Of a stretch of DNA of 17,230 nt, positions 1 to 7,436 are shown one piece after another. The DNA comes from Flavobacteriales bacterium (GTDB lineage Bacteria; Bacteroidota; Bacteroidia; Flavobacteriales; UBA7430). Both the position numbers and the translations under genes were made by a program. Each line of letters begins with the position of its first letter. The first letter of the stretch is position 1. The stretch spans positions 1 through 17,230 of the forward strand of contig JANXFM010000171.1 of assembly GCA_024959975.1 (NCBI GenBank). Reading direction: 5' to 3'. The notes under the pieces were generated by a model, which was not told the origin of the DNA, searched no databases, and was given only the letters and a program-made list of their open reading frames with translations.

Positions 1-83
1 TATCAATTCGTATGTATTCTAACTTTTAATCTTTAACTTTCAACTTTAAATTTTCAACTTTTTTTAGGGCAAATAAGACAATC

Positions 84-923
84 ATGAAAATAATATCAAT
101 AGAAACAGGTAATTTTAAATTGGACGGGGGAGCTATGTTTGGTGTAGTACCTAAAAGTTTATGGCAAAGAACGAATCCTGCAGATGAGAAGAACCTTTGT
201 CCGTGGGCTATGCGTAGTATGTTGGTAGATTATGGCGACAGAAAAGTGTTAATTGATAATGGTTTAGGAGATAAGCAAAGCGAAAAGTTTTTTAGTCATT
301 ATCATTTGCATGGAGATGATACACTTATTACATCTTTAGCTAAAAATGGCTATCACCCGGATGATATTACGGATGTGTTTTTAACACATTTACATTTCGA
401 CCATTGTGGCGGAGGTATTAAATACGATGAAAAAGGAGACTTAGTTCCAGTATTTAAAAATGCGACTTATTGGTCTAACGAGGCACATTGGAATTCAGCG
501 ATGAATCCAAACGACAGAGAAAAGGCATCGTTTTTAAAAGAGAATTTAGAGCCTATGAAAGCATGTGGGCAACTGGATTTTATTAAAACCGACGGGATAT
601 TTTTACCGGGATTTGATGTACTTCTTGCTAACGGACATACGGAATCTCAAATGATCCCGCATATTGAATATCAAGGGAAAACGGTTGTTTTTGCAGCCGA
701 TCTATTACCATCGGTCGGACATATTCCTTTGCCTTATGTTATGGGCTACGATACCCGCCCGCTTTTGACTTTACAAGAGAAAAAGATATTCTTGGAAACG
801 ACTGCGGCAAAAGGACATACTTTGTTCCTGCAACATGATTATTATCAGTCTTGTTGTACCTTAAAACAAACTGAAAAAGGAGTTCGTTTAGATGAAACTT
901 TTCAATTTGAAGAGAAATTCTAG
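84..923 (+). CDS. MBL-fold metallo-hydrolase
   Basis: This 279-residue protein belongs to the metallo-beta-lactamase-fold superfamily of zinc-dependent hydrolases. The signature HxHxDH is present as H102, H104, D106 and H107 in THLHFDHCGG. Likely further metal ligands are H185 (NGHTESQM), D206 (FAADLLPS) and H251 (LFLQHDYY), in the usual order and spacing for two zinc ions. No signal peptide is visible, so it is probably cytoplasmic. The substrate cannot be read from the sequence. The family includes lactonases, glyoxalase II-like thiolesterases and quinone-dependent enzymes, and the overall pattern is closest to the lactonase/hydrolase side. The downstream M61 peptidase gene follows within about 30 bp or overlaps it, depending on the peptidase start, so the two are probably co-transcribed. 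The superfamily is secure; the substrate is unknown. Confidence 0.9.
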   Translation: MKIISIETGNFKLDGGAMFGVVPKSLWQRTNPADEKNLCPWAMRSMLVDYGDRKVLIDNGLGDKQSEKFFSHYHLHGDDTLITSLAKNGYHPDDITDVFLTHLHFDHCGGGIKYDEKGDLVPVFKNATYWSNEAHWNSAMNPNDREKASFLKENLEPMKACGQLDFIKTDGIFLPGFDVLLANGHTESQMIPHIEYQGKTVVFAADLLPSVGHIPLPYVMGYDTRPLLTLQEKKIFLETTAAKGHTLFLQHDYYQSCCTLKQTEKGVRLDETFQFEEKF

Positions 924-951
924 TTACCATCAACTTCCAACTAACAACCAA

Positions 952-2667
952 GTGATTCGATACAAATTCTCATACACTCATCCCCATCGCCATTTTATTG
1001 ACATAGAAATGCAAATATGTGAGCACTCAGCTTCAGAGCTTATCTTACAATTACCTGCATGGCGACCCGGGAGATATGAACTTGGAAACTTTGCTAAGAA
1101 CATTCAGCATTTCAAAGTTTCTGATGCCGAAGGGAACCCTTTAAAATTTGAAAAAATAACCAAAGATACCTGGAAGGTTTCAACACCAAATATTTCAGAT
1201 ATTGTTGTTGTGTACAACTATTATGCGAATGAACTTAATGCAGGTTCTACCTATTTAGATGAGCAACAATTGTACGTAAATCCGGTAAACTGCTGTTTGT
1301 ATGTTCCAAACAGAATTGAAGAAGCATGTGTGATTGATCTGGATGTTCCGAGCAAATACAAAATTGCCTGTTCGTTAGAGCAAAACGGACACCAGCTAAA
1401 AGCTAAGAATTTTGATGAGCTTGCCGAAAGTCCGTGGATCACATCCAGTTCGCTTAAACATAAAAGCTATGAAGTTGAAGGCATAGAATTTCATGTATGG
1501 TTTCAGGGGGGATGTCAACCCGACTGGGATCGGATTTTAAAAGACTTTAAAGCATTCACGATTGAGCAAATCAAAGACTTTACAGCTTTTCCGGTTTCGG
1601 AATATCATTTTATCAACCAGATATTACCTTACAAAACATACCACGGCGTAGAGCACACGGCAAGTACTGTTATTTCTTTAGGTCCGGGAGAAGAATTGAT
1701 GGGAGAAAAACTTTACGGATCTCTTTTGGGAGTTTCTTCTCATGAATTGTATCACACGTGGAATGTAAAACAAATTCGTCCGAAAGCCCTTTTGCCTTAT
1801 GATTATTCCAAAGAGAATTATTCGCGTATGGGCTATTTGTATGAGGGCGTTACTACATACATAGGTGATCTGTATTTAAAACGCTCAACTATTTTTTCTA
1901 ATGAAGCGTTTTTTAACACGCAAGAAGAAAATCTTTTAAAACATTTCCACAATGGAGGACGCCACAACATGTCTGTTGCCGATTCCGGATTTGATACCTG
2001 GTTAGATGGTTATGAGATGGGAATTCCAAATCGTAAGGTTTCCATTTACACCGAAGGAGCTTTGTGTGCGCTGATGCTGGATATTTGCATACTAGATAAT
2101 AGTAACGGACAAAACTCGCTTCGAGATGTAATGACCCGACTTTACAAAGAATACGCTTGCAAAGGAAAAGGTCTGACAGAAGAAGATTACATTCATGAAC
2201 TTATCGCTTTTGGAGGGACGAAGACTCATCATATTGTTGAGAATCATATGTACGGAACAAAAGATTTTCGGGTGTCTTTGGATGAAGCTTTGTTTTTAGT
2301 TGGCTTGCAGATTGAAGAACAGGAAAATAAAGACTTTTTTGCTTCGCGACTGGGTTTAAAAGCATTACATCAACAGAGCGAATTCCATGTAAAACAAGTA
2401 CAACCAGATGCTGTTGCCGACAAGCTTAAAATTGCCGAGGGAGATGTTATCCTTACGATGGATGAACAGAAAATAACGAAAGAACTTTTAGAGTCTTTCA
2501 TGACAAAAGATCGTGTCAGTTTAAAATTGAAAAGACGTTTTGAAACGATTGATATTGAAGTGCCACTGAAGACAACAACATATTATCCAAAATACAAGAT
2601 CGTACCTATGGAAAAAACATCCGATCTGCAGAAAATGTTGTTTGAGAAATGGCTTGGGTTACCATAA
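952..2667 (+). CDS. M61-family metallopeptidase with C-terminal PDZ domain
   Basis: This is an M61 (glycyl aminopeptidase-like) zinc peptidase. In the longest frame, which opens at ATG 892 (591 aa), the zinc site HELYH lies at residues 284-288. The likely third ligand is E318 in YLYEGVTTY, and a GVEH motif at 252-255 precedes the site, as is typical of the family. Residues about 483-557 form a PDZ-like domain (LKIAEGDVILTMD). M61 enzymes remove N-terminal residues, with a preference for glycine or acidic residues in the members studied. I prefer the GTG at 952 to the ATG at 892. The protein then begins (V/M)IRYKFSYTHPHRHFIDIEM, which is where family similarity starts, and it no longer overlaps the upstream gene. 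The 20 codons discarded read like the CAACTTCC-type spacer repeats found elsewhere in the window. No signal peptide is seen. The start choice is an inference; the family is clear. Confidence 0.88.
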   Translation: MIRYKFSYTHPHRHFIDIEMQICEHSASELILQLPAWRPGRYELGNFAKNIQHFKVSDAEGNPLKFEKITKDTWKVSTPNISDIVVVYNYYANELNAGSTYLDEQQLYVNPVNCCLYVPNRIEEACVIDLDVPSKYKIACSLEQNGHQLKAKNFDELAESPWITSSSLKHKSYEVEGIEFHVWFQGGCQPDWDRILKDFKAFTIEQIKDFTAFPVSEYHFINQILPYKTYHGVEHTASTVISLGPGEELMGEKLYGSLLGVSSHELYHTWNVKQIRPKALLPYDYSKENYSRMGYLYEGVTTYIGDLYLKRSTIFSNEAFFNTQEENLLKHFHNGGRHNMSVADSGFDTWLDGYEMGIPNRKVSIYTEGALCALMLDICILDNSNGQNSLRDVMTRLYKEYACKGKGLTEEDYIHELIAFGGTKTHHIVENHMYGTKDFRVSLDEALFLVGLQIEEQENKDFFASRLGLKALHQQSEFHVKQVQPDAVADKLKIAEGDVILTMDEQKITKELLESFMTKDRVSLKLKRRFETIDIEVPLKTTTYYPKYKIVPMEKTSDLQKMLFEKWLGLP

Positions 2668-2668
2668 A

Positions 2669-2710
2669 CCCTTCCTTAACCTGGGGTTTAAACCCCAGGT
2701 TAAGGAAGGG
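2669..2710. terminator. Perfect 42-bp palindrome, probable bidirectional terminator or REP-like element
   Basis: Two 21-bp arms (2669-2689 and 2690-2710) are exact reverse complements with no spacer, centred on GGGGTTTAAACCCC. The palindrome starts two bases after the M61 stop and lies about 50 bp before the end of the convergent ridA, the expected position for a shared terminator. Neither flank has a long T-run, so a conventional intrinsic terminator is not fully supported. A dispersed palindromic repeat of the REP/RAYT kind is the main alternative. Confidence 0.6.
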
Positions 2711-2762
2711 AGGAATGTTGTTTGGGAAAAGGTTGAATTTGCTGTAAACGTTGAACTTTCAA

Positions 2763-3140
2763 CTATTTTATTGCGATCATAGAAATTTCTACGTTCACAT
2801 CTTTTGGTAATCGAGCTACTTCAACGGTTTCTCTGGCTGGAAAATCAGCCGTAAAATATTGACCGTAGACCTCGTTGATTCGTCCAAAATTATCCATATC
2901 AGAAATAAAAATGGAAGTTTTGATTACATGGTCGAAAGTCATGCCGGCTTCTGCTAAAACAGCTTTTACATTATTCATCACCTGATGTGTTTCCTCTTCT
3001 ATGGAAGCCATCACTAAATCACCGGTTTCCGGATTAATAGCAATTTGCCCTGAGGTGTACAAAGTATTTCCTGAAAGTACAGCTTGAGAATAAGGTCCTA
3101 TGGGTGCAGGAGCCTTAGAAGTTTCTACAATAGTTTTCAT
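2763..3140 (-). CDS. ridA: RidA family 2-iminobutanoate/2-iminopropanoate deaminase
   Basis: RidA (YjgF/YER057c/UK114 family) hydrolyses reactive enamine/imine intermediates released by PLP enzymes such as threonine dehydratase. It thereby protects other PLP enzymes from damage in the cytoplasm. The 125-aa length is normal for the family. The N-terminal APAPIGPYSQAV and SGQIAINPETG are characteristic. The substrate-carboxylate arginine is R103 in PARETVEV, and the conserved glutamate is E118 in VEISMIA. The protein normally forms a trimer with active sites between subunits. The gene stands alone, convergent with the M61 peptidase and divergent from the PASTA gene. A plausible promoter lies just upstream (3169-3198), leaving an untranslated leader of about 20 nt. 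Identification is secure. Confidence 0.95.
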   Translation of the reverse strand: MKTIVETSKAPAPIGPYSQAVLSGNTLYTSGQIAINPETGDLVMASIEEETHQVMNNVKAVLAEAGMTFDHVIKTSIFISDMDNFGRINEVYGQYFTADFPARETVEVARLPKDVNVEISMIAIK

Positions 3141-3168
3141 AGGATCGTCTTGTTTTGAAATTATCTTG

Positions 3169-3198
3169 CGAAGATATGAAAGTCCATCTTATTGGCAA
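3169..3198 (-). promoter_or_regulatory. Candidate promoter of ridA
   Basis: Read on the minus strand, TTG (3198-3196) is followed after 19 bp by TATCTTCG (3176-3169). This matches the Bacteroidota pattern TTG-N19-21-TAnnTTTG at all but one position. Transcription would start near 3162, about 20 nt before the ridA ATG. The -33 element falls inside the CAACTGC repeat block. Confidence 0.45.
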
Positions 3199-3215
3199 CT
3201 GCCAACTGCCAACTG
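3187..3215. repeat. Short-period CAACTGC repeat in the ridA/PASTA intergenic region
   Basis: GGCAACTGCCAACTGCCAACTG is built from three near-identical 7-bp units of (C)CAACTG(C). The same word appears inverted at 16733-16746 (CAGTTGGCAGTTTT). Related CAACTTT/CAACTTCC words occur at 30-65, 929-950 and 2750-2766. All of these lie between genes or, at 929-950, just before a probable gene start. Confidence 0.6.
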
Positions 3216-3220
3216 TTTCC

Positions 3221-3228
3221 TATCTTTA
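3221..3228 (+). promoter_or_regulatory. Candidate -7 box for the PASTA/RluA-family unit
   Basis: TATCTTTA matches TAnnTTTG except for its last base and would start transcription near 3235, about 13 nt before the PASTA ATG at 3248. No TTG is found at the expected 19-21 bp upstream, so the call is tentative. Confidence 0.35.
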
Positions 3229-3247
3229 CCGATTATAAAATCAATCT

Positions 3248-4063
3248 ATGAAACGAATTATCGTTCACATATGTTTAGGTATTCTTGTCTTTTTGGGGGT
3301 TGTTTACGCAGCACTTCAAGGCTTAGATAAAATGACGCTGCATGGAGAGAGCATTCTTGTTCCTGATATGCACAGTTTTTCTATTTACGAAGTGGAGGAT
3401 ACGCTAACAGCTTTACATTTGCGTTTTTCTGTGGTAGATTCGGGTGCTTACAATGCGGATTACCCCAGAGGGTCGGTCATCGAGCAGCTGCCAAAAGCAG
3501 GATCTAGAGTAAAAAAAGATAGAGAGCTTTATTTAACCGTTAATCCTAAAAATGTGAGTCTGATTGCATTGCCGGATTTTACCGATCGTTCATTAAGACA
3601 ATACATGTCTGAATTAAAAGCCAAAGGTTTTAGAATAGGGGCCTTTGTTTATGAGAATGATGAGCATGCCAATGTGGTTTTAGGAGTTCTTTATCAGGAC
3701 ACAATTGTTGAAATTGACCAAAAATTAGAGAAATCTACCAGGCTTGATTTAGTTCTCGGAAATGGAGCGGGCATGCAAATGGAAATGCCAAATTTTATTG
3801 GAGATCTACAAAAAAACATACCTACCAAATTACAGAATTTATCATTAAATATGGGAGAATTCTATTACGATGCTTCGGTGGTAGATACACTAAGTTCATT
3901 TGTATTTAAGCAAGAACCCGAAGAGCAAACAAAAGATGTAGATCTGGGAGCTTTTGTGAACTTATGGTTTACTGAAGATAGCTCTAATTTTGTTGTAGAT
4001 ACCCTGGAGTTAATGCGTCAGGATAGTTTAAAGGCCCGATTAGATAGTATCTTAAATGATTAA
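3248..4063 (+). CDS. Membrane-anchored PASTA-domain protein
   Basis: This 271-residue protein has one N-terminal transmembrane segment (about residues 4-23, IIVHICLGILVFLGVVYAAL), which should leave the rest in the periplasm. Three PASTA-like repeats follow at about 36-100, 105-172 and 178-242. The first (VPDMHSFSIYEVEDTLTALHL, then GSVIEQLPKAGSRVKKDRELYLTVNP) is the best preserved; the third is degenerate. In Firmicutes and Actinobacteria, PASTA domains sense peptidoglycan fragments on Ser/Thr kinases or penicillin-binding proteins. There is no kinase or transpeptidase domain here, so this is a stand-alone PASTA protein of the kind common in Bacteroidota. Its last codons overlap the RluA-family gene by 8 bp, implying co-transcription. 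Its function is unknown, though a cell-envelope role is likely. Confidence 0.85.
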   Translation: MKRIIVHICLGILVFLGVVYAALQGLDKMTLHGESILVPDMHSFSIYEVEDTLTALHLRFSVVDSGAYNADYPRGSVIEQLPKAGSRVKKDRELYLTVNPKNVSLIALPDFTDRSLRQYMSELKAKGFRIGAFVYENDEHANVVLGVLYQDTIVEIDQKLEKSTRLDLVLGNGAGMQMEMPNFIGDLQKNIPTKLQNLSLNMGEFYYDASVVDTLSSFVFKQEPEEQTKDVDLGAFVNLWFTEDSSNFVVDTLELMRQDSLKARLDSILND

Positions 4064-5132
4064 GATTAAGATGAAGGAGAAAGAAGAGGAATTAAATACG
4101 CCGATTGAGATTGATGGAGAAACAACTTATGAGCACCATAAGCTAGTTGTTGATGACAATCAGCTTATGATGCGAATTGATAAGTTTTTGGCAAATCAAA
4201 TCGCTAATATGACACGTAATAAAGTTCAGAAATTGGCTGAACAGAATTTTGTGCTTGTTAATGATGTTGCTGTTAAGTCCAGTTACAAAATTAAGCCTAA
4301 GGATGTTGTTCTTGTAATCCAGGATTTTCCAAAGCGTGATAAGACTCTTGTTCCGCAGGATATTCCCATATCAATTGTACATGAAGACGAAGAGCTAGTT
4401 ATCGTAAATAAAGCACCCGGCATGGTCGTGCATCCAAGTTATGGACATTACACAGGCACACTTTTGAATGCTTTAAAGTTTCATATTGATAAGTTAGCAA
4501 AATGTGAAGATGATACACGCCCGGGCTTAGTACATAGAATTGATAAAAACACATCCGGCATTCTTGTTGTTGCAAAAACAGAACATGCTTTAGTTTATTT
4601 ACAAAAGCAATTTTTTGATCGTGTTACTTCTCGACGTTACCGCGCTTTGGTTTGGGGTGATTTTGAAGAAGATGAAGGTACCATTACAGGAAATATTGGT
4701 AGAAGCTTAAGAAACAGAAAAGTAATGGACGTTTTCCCTGAAGAGGAAGAGTATGGTCGTCATGCCGTTACACATTACACTGTATTGGAGCGCTTTGGTT
4801 ATGTAACTTTGGTTGAATGCAGGCTGGAAACAGGTCGTACACACCAAATTAGAGCCCATTTTAAACACATTGGTCATCCGATTTTTAATGATGAGGTTTA
4901 TGGCGGTGACCGAATTTTAAAAGGAACAACTTTTTCTAAGTATAAGCAGTTTGTTCAAAATTGTTTTAAGGTGATACCTCGTCATGCCTTACATGCTAAA
5001 TCATTAGGCTTTCACCATCCGAAAGATGAACAATGGGTGCAGTTTGATTCTGAGTTGCCTTCGGATTTTTCGGATGTACTTGATCGTTGGCGAAATTACA
5101 CGGTTCAGCGTTTACAGAAAGAAGGCGAGTGA
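4056..5132 (+). CDS. RluA-family (RluD/RluC-type) 23S rRNA pseudouridine synthase
   Basis: This protein isomerises specific uridines to pseudouridine, most likely in 23S rRNA. An N-terminal S4 RNA-binding domain covers about residues 38-90 (MRIDKFLANQIANMTRNKVQKL, NFVLVNDVAVKSSYKIKPKD). The catalytic domain follows, with the signature HRIDKNTSG at 160-168 and the nucleophile D163. A second conserved motif, GRTHQIRAHFKHIGHPI, begins at about residue 260. The 358-aa length fits RluD/RluC-type members with an S4 domain. The start at 4056 overlaps the end of the PASTA gene by 8 bp; an in-frame ATG at 4071 is an alternative, and residues 1-30 are acidic and poorly conserved in character. Whether the target is RluD-like (helix 69) or RluC-like cannot be decided from the sequence. 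The stop is only 10 bp from that of the convergent GH10 gene. Confidence 0.92.
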   Translation: MIKIKMKEKEEELNTPIEIDGETTYEHHKLVVDDNQLMMRIDKFLANQIANMTRNKVQKLAEQNFVLVNDVAVKSSYKIKPKDVVLVIQDFPKRDKTLVPQDIPISIVHEDEELVIVNKAPGMVVHPSYGHYTGTLLNALKFHIDKLAKCEDDTRPGLVHRIDKNTSGILVVAKTEHALVYLQKQFFDRVTSRRYRALVWGDFEEDEGTITGNIGRSLRNRKVMDVFPEEEEYGRHAVTHYTVLERFGYVTLVECRLETGRTHQIRAHFKHIGHPIFNDEVYGGDRILKGTTFSKYKQFVQNCFKVIPRHALHAKSLGFHHPKDEQWVQFDSELPSDFSDVLDRWRNYTVQRLQKEGE

Positions 5133-5142
5133 TTTGGGGCAT

Positions 5143-6744
5143 CTAATGCAGCCCTTCAACAAAACCTCTGTGAGCGATTTTAAAATTGTAATTTGAGTCA
5201 TACAATAGTGGGTATTCATTTTGGTTGTCCCAAAAATTAAGCAACCAACTTTCATTATCTCTCATTCCCCAAAATGTGATTCCAAAACGTTTTTCGGCAG
5301 GAACGTTACTGTAGAGTTCTGCAATTTCTTTGTACCTGTTTTCCTGACTAAGAGCTCTTTCATAAGTCAATTCTGTGATATCACCTCCACGATTTATCGT
5401 CATATCGATTTCTGAAAAATGAATTAAGACATCTTTTTCCAATAGTAAGTTCAAACAATTTTGGAAAGTGGCTATTGGAGGGTATGAGATATTAATGTGA
5501 GTTTGAAGTCCGACGCCATCAATGGGAATCCCATTAGCTCTAAAGTCATCAATCATATTCGTTACTTGGTTGACTTTCGTAAAGTCAAATTCGAGATTGT
5601 AATCGTTGTAAAACAATTTAACATCAGAGTCTACTTCACGTGCCCATGTGAAACATTTAGCGACATAATCTTCACCCATTCGCTGTCTGAAAACAGCATT
5701 TTCTGCTTGATTTGTGAAAGCTTCATTAACAACATCCCACCCTGCCACAACAGAAACTTCTTCACCATTAATGATTGTTTTTTCTTGCGCAAAATGAGTA
5801 ACGGTTGCTTTAATGTATGTCTCAATTAAATTTTCAAATTCCTGGTCGCTGCCATCAAAATTGTTTAACCAATTCGGAATCGATGCATGCCAGACTAATG
5901 CGTGACCAAAAACACGAAAACCATTTTCTTTGGCGAAATTTACAATGGCGTCACCAGCGCTAAAATCGTACTGATTTATCCCTTTGTAAATTGTGCCCAT
6001 TTTCATTTCATATTCTGCGCTTAGGCTATTGAAATCTCTTTTTAAGGCATTGCTGTATCGGGGGTTTTGTGTGATGTTTTTGGCTTGAAGAGACATTCCA
6101 ATTGGAAAAGACGCAATGTCTTTTAATGCGATCACAGGCTCGTAGGTTAGAGGTCTATTTGTTTCATTATCTGCAAGATAATTTATTGTACCGGTTGTAT
6201 TGATTTTTAGTTTGTATCCTTGTCCCGGTTGCATATTGCCAATAGCGTTAAAATTTAAGCCGGGGAAATAGGCCATCCCTTCGAAATCTTTAAGAATAAT
6301 TAAGTTTTCATTATCCGTTAAGCCTTGCATTACTTCTTCTGCCGAAGTGGGTACATCTTTTAGATAAGAAACGGAATTCCATCCCGACTCAATGGGAATC
6401 TCATGTTCTTCAGGCTGCATTTTTAATCCACATATTTCAAGGATATCCGGTGCGTTGGTTTTAATTTGATACCCTTGTCGGAAATCAAGTTCACCGATAC
6501 CATTAAAATCCCATTCTGTTAAATATGCATCACCATTATTATTTTTCAGGATAAGTAAATTATCATCGATGGAATTCATCATAATTTCAGCATCCATGTT
6601 CTCAGCTTGAACGTAAGAAGAGTACGTAAACCAACCGCCGGGTAAATGAATCTGTTGACAGTGCTCATCCGTTGGGTTCGTTTGACAGATAGCAGCCAAA
6701 TGGAACAATAAGGTGAAAACGAATATGGGGGTATTTATTTTCAT
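5143..6744 (-). CDS. Secreted GH10 endo-1,4-beta-xylanase with two tandem N-terminal modules
   Basis: The 533-residue protein starts with a signal peptide (residues 1 to about 20, IFVFTLLFHLAAIC). Two related modules of about 60 aa follow, at roughly 36-97 (GGWFTYSSYV...NLLILKNN...FNGIGELDFRQGYQIK) and 120-181 (SGWNSVSYLK...NLIILKD...FNAIGNMQPGQGYKLK). The GH10 catalytic domain spans about 215-528. The acid/base is E341 in GWDVVNEAF, the nucleophile is E445 in IHFSEIDM, and the substrate-site HALVWH is at 281-286. A late ITFWGMRDNESWL at about 489-501 is also typical. GH10 enzymes cleave xylan internally with retention of configuration. The cysteine at residue 20 is preceded by Ile, so it is not a standard lipobox. 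The protein ends about five residues after the catalytic domain, with no type IX secretion C-terminal domain. No SusC/SusD or other xylan genes lie nearby. Confidence 0.93.
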   Translation of the reverse strand: MKINTPIFVFTLLFHLAAICQTNPTDEHCQQIHLPGGWFTYSSYVQAENMDAEIMMNSIDDNLLILKNNNGDAYLTEWDFNGIGELDFRQGYQIKTNAPDILEICGLKMQPEEHEIPIESGWNSVSYLKDVPTSAEEVMQGLTDNENLIILKDFEGMAYFPGLNFNAIGNMQPGQGYKLKINTTGTINYLADNETNRPLTYEPVIALKDIASFPIGMSLQAKNITQNPRYSNALKRDFNSLSAEYEMKMGTIYKGINQYDFSAGDAIVNFAKENGFRVFGHALVWHASIPNWLNNFDGSDQEFENLIETYIKATVTHFAQEKTIINGEEVSVVAGWDVVNEAFTNQAENAVFRQRMGEDYVAKCFTWAREVDSDVKLFYNDYNLEFDFTKVNQVTNMIDDFRANGIPIDGVGLQTHINISYPPIATFQNCLNLLLEKDVLIHFSEIDMTINRGGDITELTYERALSQENRYKEIAELYSNVPAEKRFGITFWGMRDNESWLLNFWDNQNEYPLLYDSNYNFKIAHRGFVEGLH

Positions 6745-6842
6745 AACTAAACTTATTTAATGTGTTTCTACAAAAAATAGAATCATTAATCTACGATAAA
6801 GTTATGATTTATTGAGTGAAAAGACACATGGTCCCAAATAAT

Positions 6843-6874
6843 AAAACCCCCACTTCGCTGAAGTGGGGGTTTTT
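6843..6874 (-). terminator. Intrinsic terminator of ssrA
   Basis: AAAACCCCCACTTC (6843-6856) pairs perfectly with GAAGTGGGGGTTTT (6860-6873) around a 3-nt loop. On the minus strand the hairpin begins 8 nt past the tmRNA 3' end and runs into TTTTAT, so it should end the tmRNA transcript. It also separates ssrA from the GH10 gene about 100 bp downstream. Confidence 0.9.
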
Positions 6875-6880
6875 AATCTG

Positions 6881-7252
6881 TGGAGATGCAGGGAATCGAA
6901 CCCTGGTCCAAACAAGGAACCTGAAAGCTTTCTACATGCTTAGTAATCGATTAATTTTCGAGTAAGACCGGGAAGAAAACATTCCCAAAATCAAACCTTA
7001 TCCTCTTAAATTCGCCTTTAAGTCGAGACCTCCTTATTGGCTAGTTCATCCTTTTTTTGATGCTCGGTGGGACTGAAGCGATAAACCTTCTTTAATCCTC
7101 AGAGCAAAAGCTGTTCTAATCCTAGATTAGGCAGCTAAAGCGTAGTTAGACTCGCCGTGTAAAAAAATGTGAATTGGATATTTACGAGCCATCTCACCAT
7201 GCTCGGCATGCTTACAGACCTATTCATCTCGCTGTCAAAGCCAGTCATCCCC
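6881..7252 (-). ncRNA. ssrA: tmRNA
   Basis: tmRNA rescues stalled ribosomes by acting as a tRNA-Ala and then as a short mRNA. On the minus strand the 5' end reads GGGGATGACTGGCTTTGACA, a canonical tmRNA start. The 3' end contains the T-arm GGTTCGATTCCC and the acceptor strand CATCTCC, which pairs with 5' GGGGATG (one G-U), followed by discriminator A. The next encoded bases are CAG, so CCA is not genomically encoded and must be added. The tag frame is complement 7127-7156, encoding GESNYALAA and a UAA stop, close to tags known in Bacteroidota. The length is about 372 nt, one piece and not permuted. A strong promoter lies at 7273-7303 and a terminator at 6843-6874. The 5' end probably matures by RNase P from a start near 7266. 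Confidence 0.96.
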
Positions 7253-7272
7253 ATAATGTTAAAGAACTATCG

Positions 7273-7303
7273 CAAATATACGGCTTCAGTTTTCGGTATG
7301 CAA
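7273..7303 (-). promoter_or_regulatory. Promoter of ssrA
   Basis: On the minus strand, TTG (7303-7301) is followed after 20 bp by TATATTTG (7280-7273), a full match to the Bacteroidota primary sigma-factor consensus. The predicted start near 7266 leaves about 14 nt to be trimmed from the tmRNA 5' end. Confidence 0.75.
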
Positions 7304-7406
7304 TTTTCACAATGTCCATATCTTAATAACGTTAACCGTTTTTTAGTAGAAAATGACTTAACATGATTTACTTTTTACGACTAACTATTTAATCTGGACA
7401 TTTTCG

Positions 7407-7414
7407 TATTTTTG
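7407..7414 (+). promoter_or_regulatory. Candidate -7 box for the saccharopine dehydrogenase-like gene
   Basis: TATTTTTG fits TAnnTTTG exactly and would start transcription near 7421, about 16 nt before the ATG at 7437. There is no TTG 19-21 bp upstream, so only half of the promoter is supported. Confidence 0.45.
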
Positions 7415-7436
7415 AACCATAAAAAATAATTTTTCA

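Noticed and set aside
3100..3330. A 76-codon plus-strand open frame across the ridA promoter and PASTA start
   Set aside because: It overlaps two real genes in other frames, reads through the CAACTGC repeat and resembles no protein.
5136..5154. Small hairpin (GGGGCAT, loop CTA, ATGCAGCCC with a 2-nt bulge) between the convergent RluA-family and GH10 genes
   Set aside because: It is short, overlaps the GH10 stop codon and lacks a T-run on either strand, so a terminator call is not supported.
5497..5829. A 110-codon plus-strand open frame inside the GH10 gene
   Set aside because: It is antisense to the catalytic domain of a clear xylanase and shows no recognisable motif.
7169..7366. A 65-codon plus-strand open frame
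   Set aside because: It lies antisense to the tmRNA 5' half and its promoter; the sequence is fully explained by ssrA and has no protein-like character.
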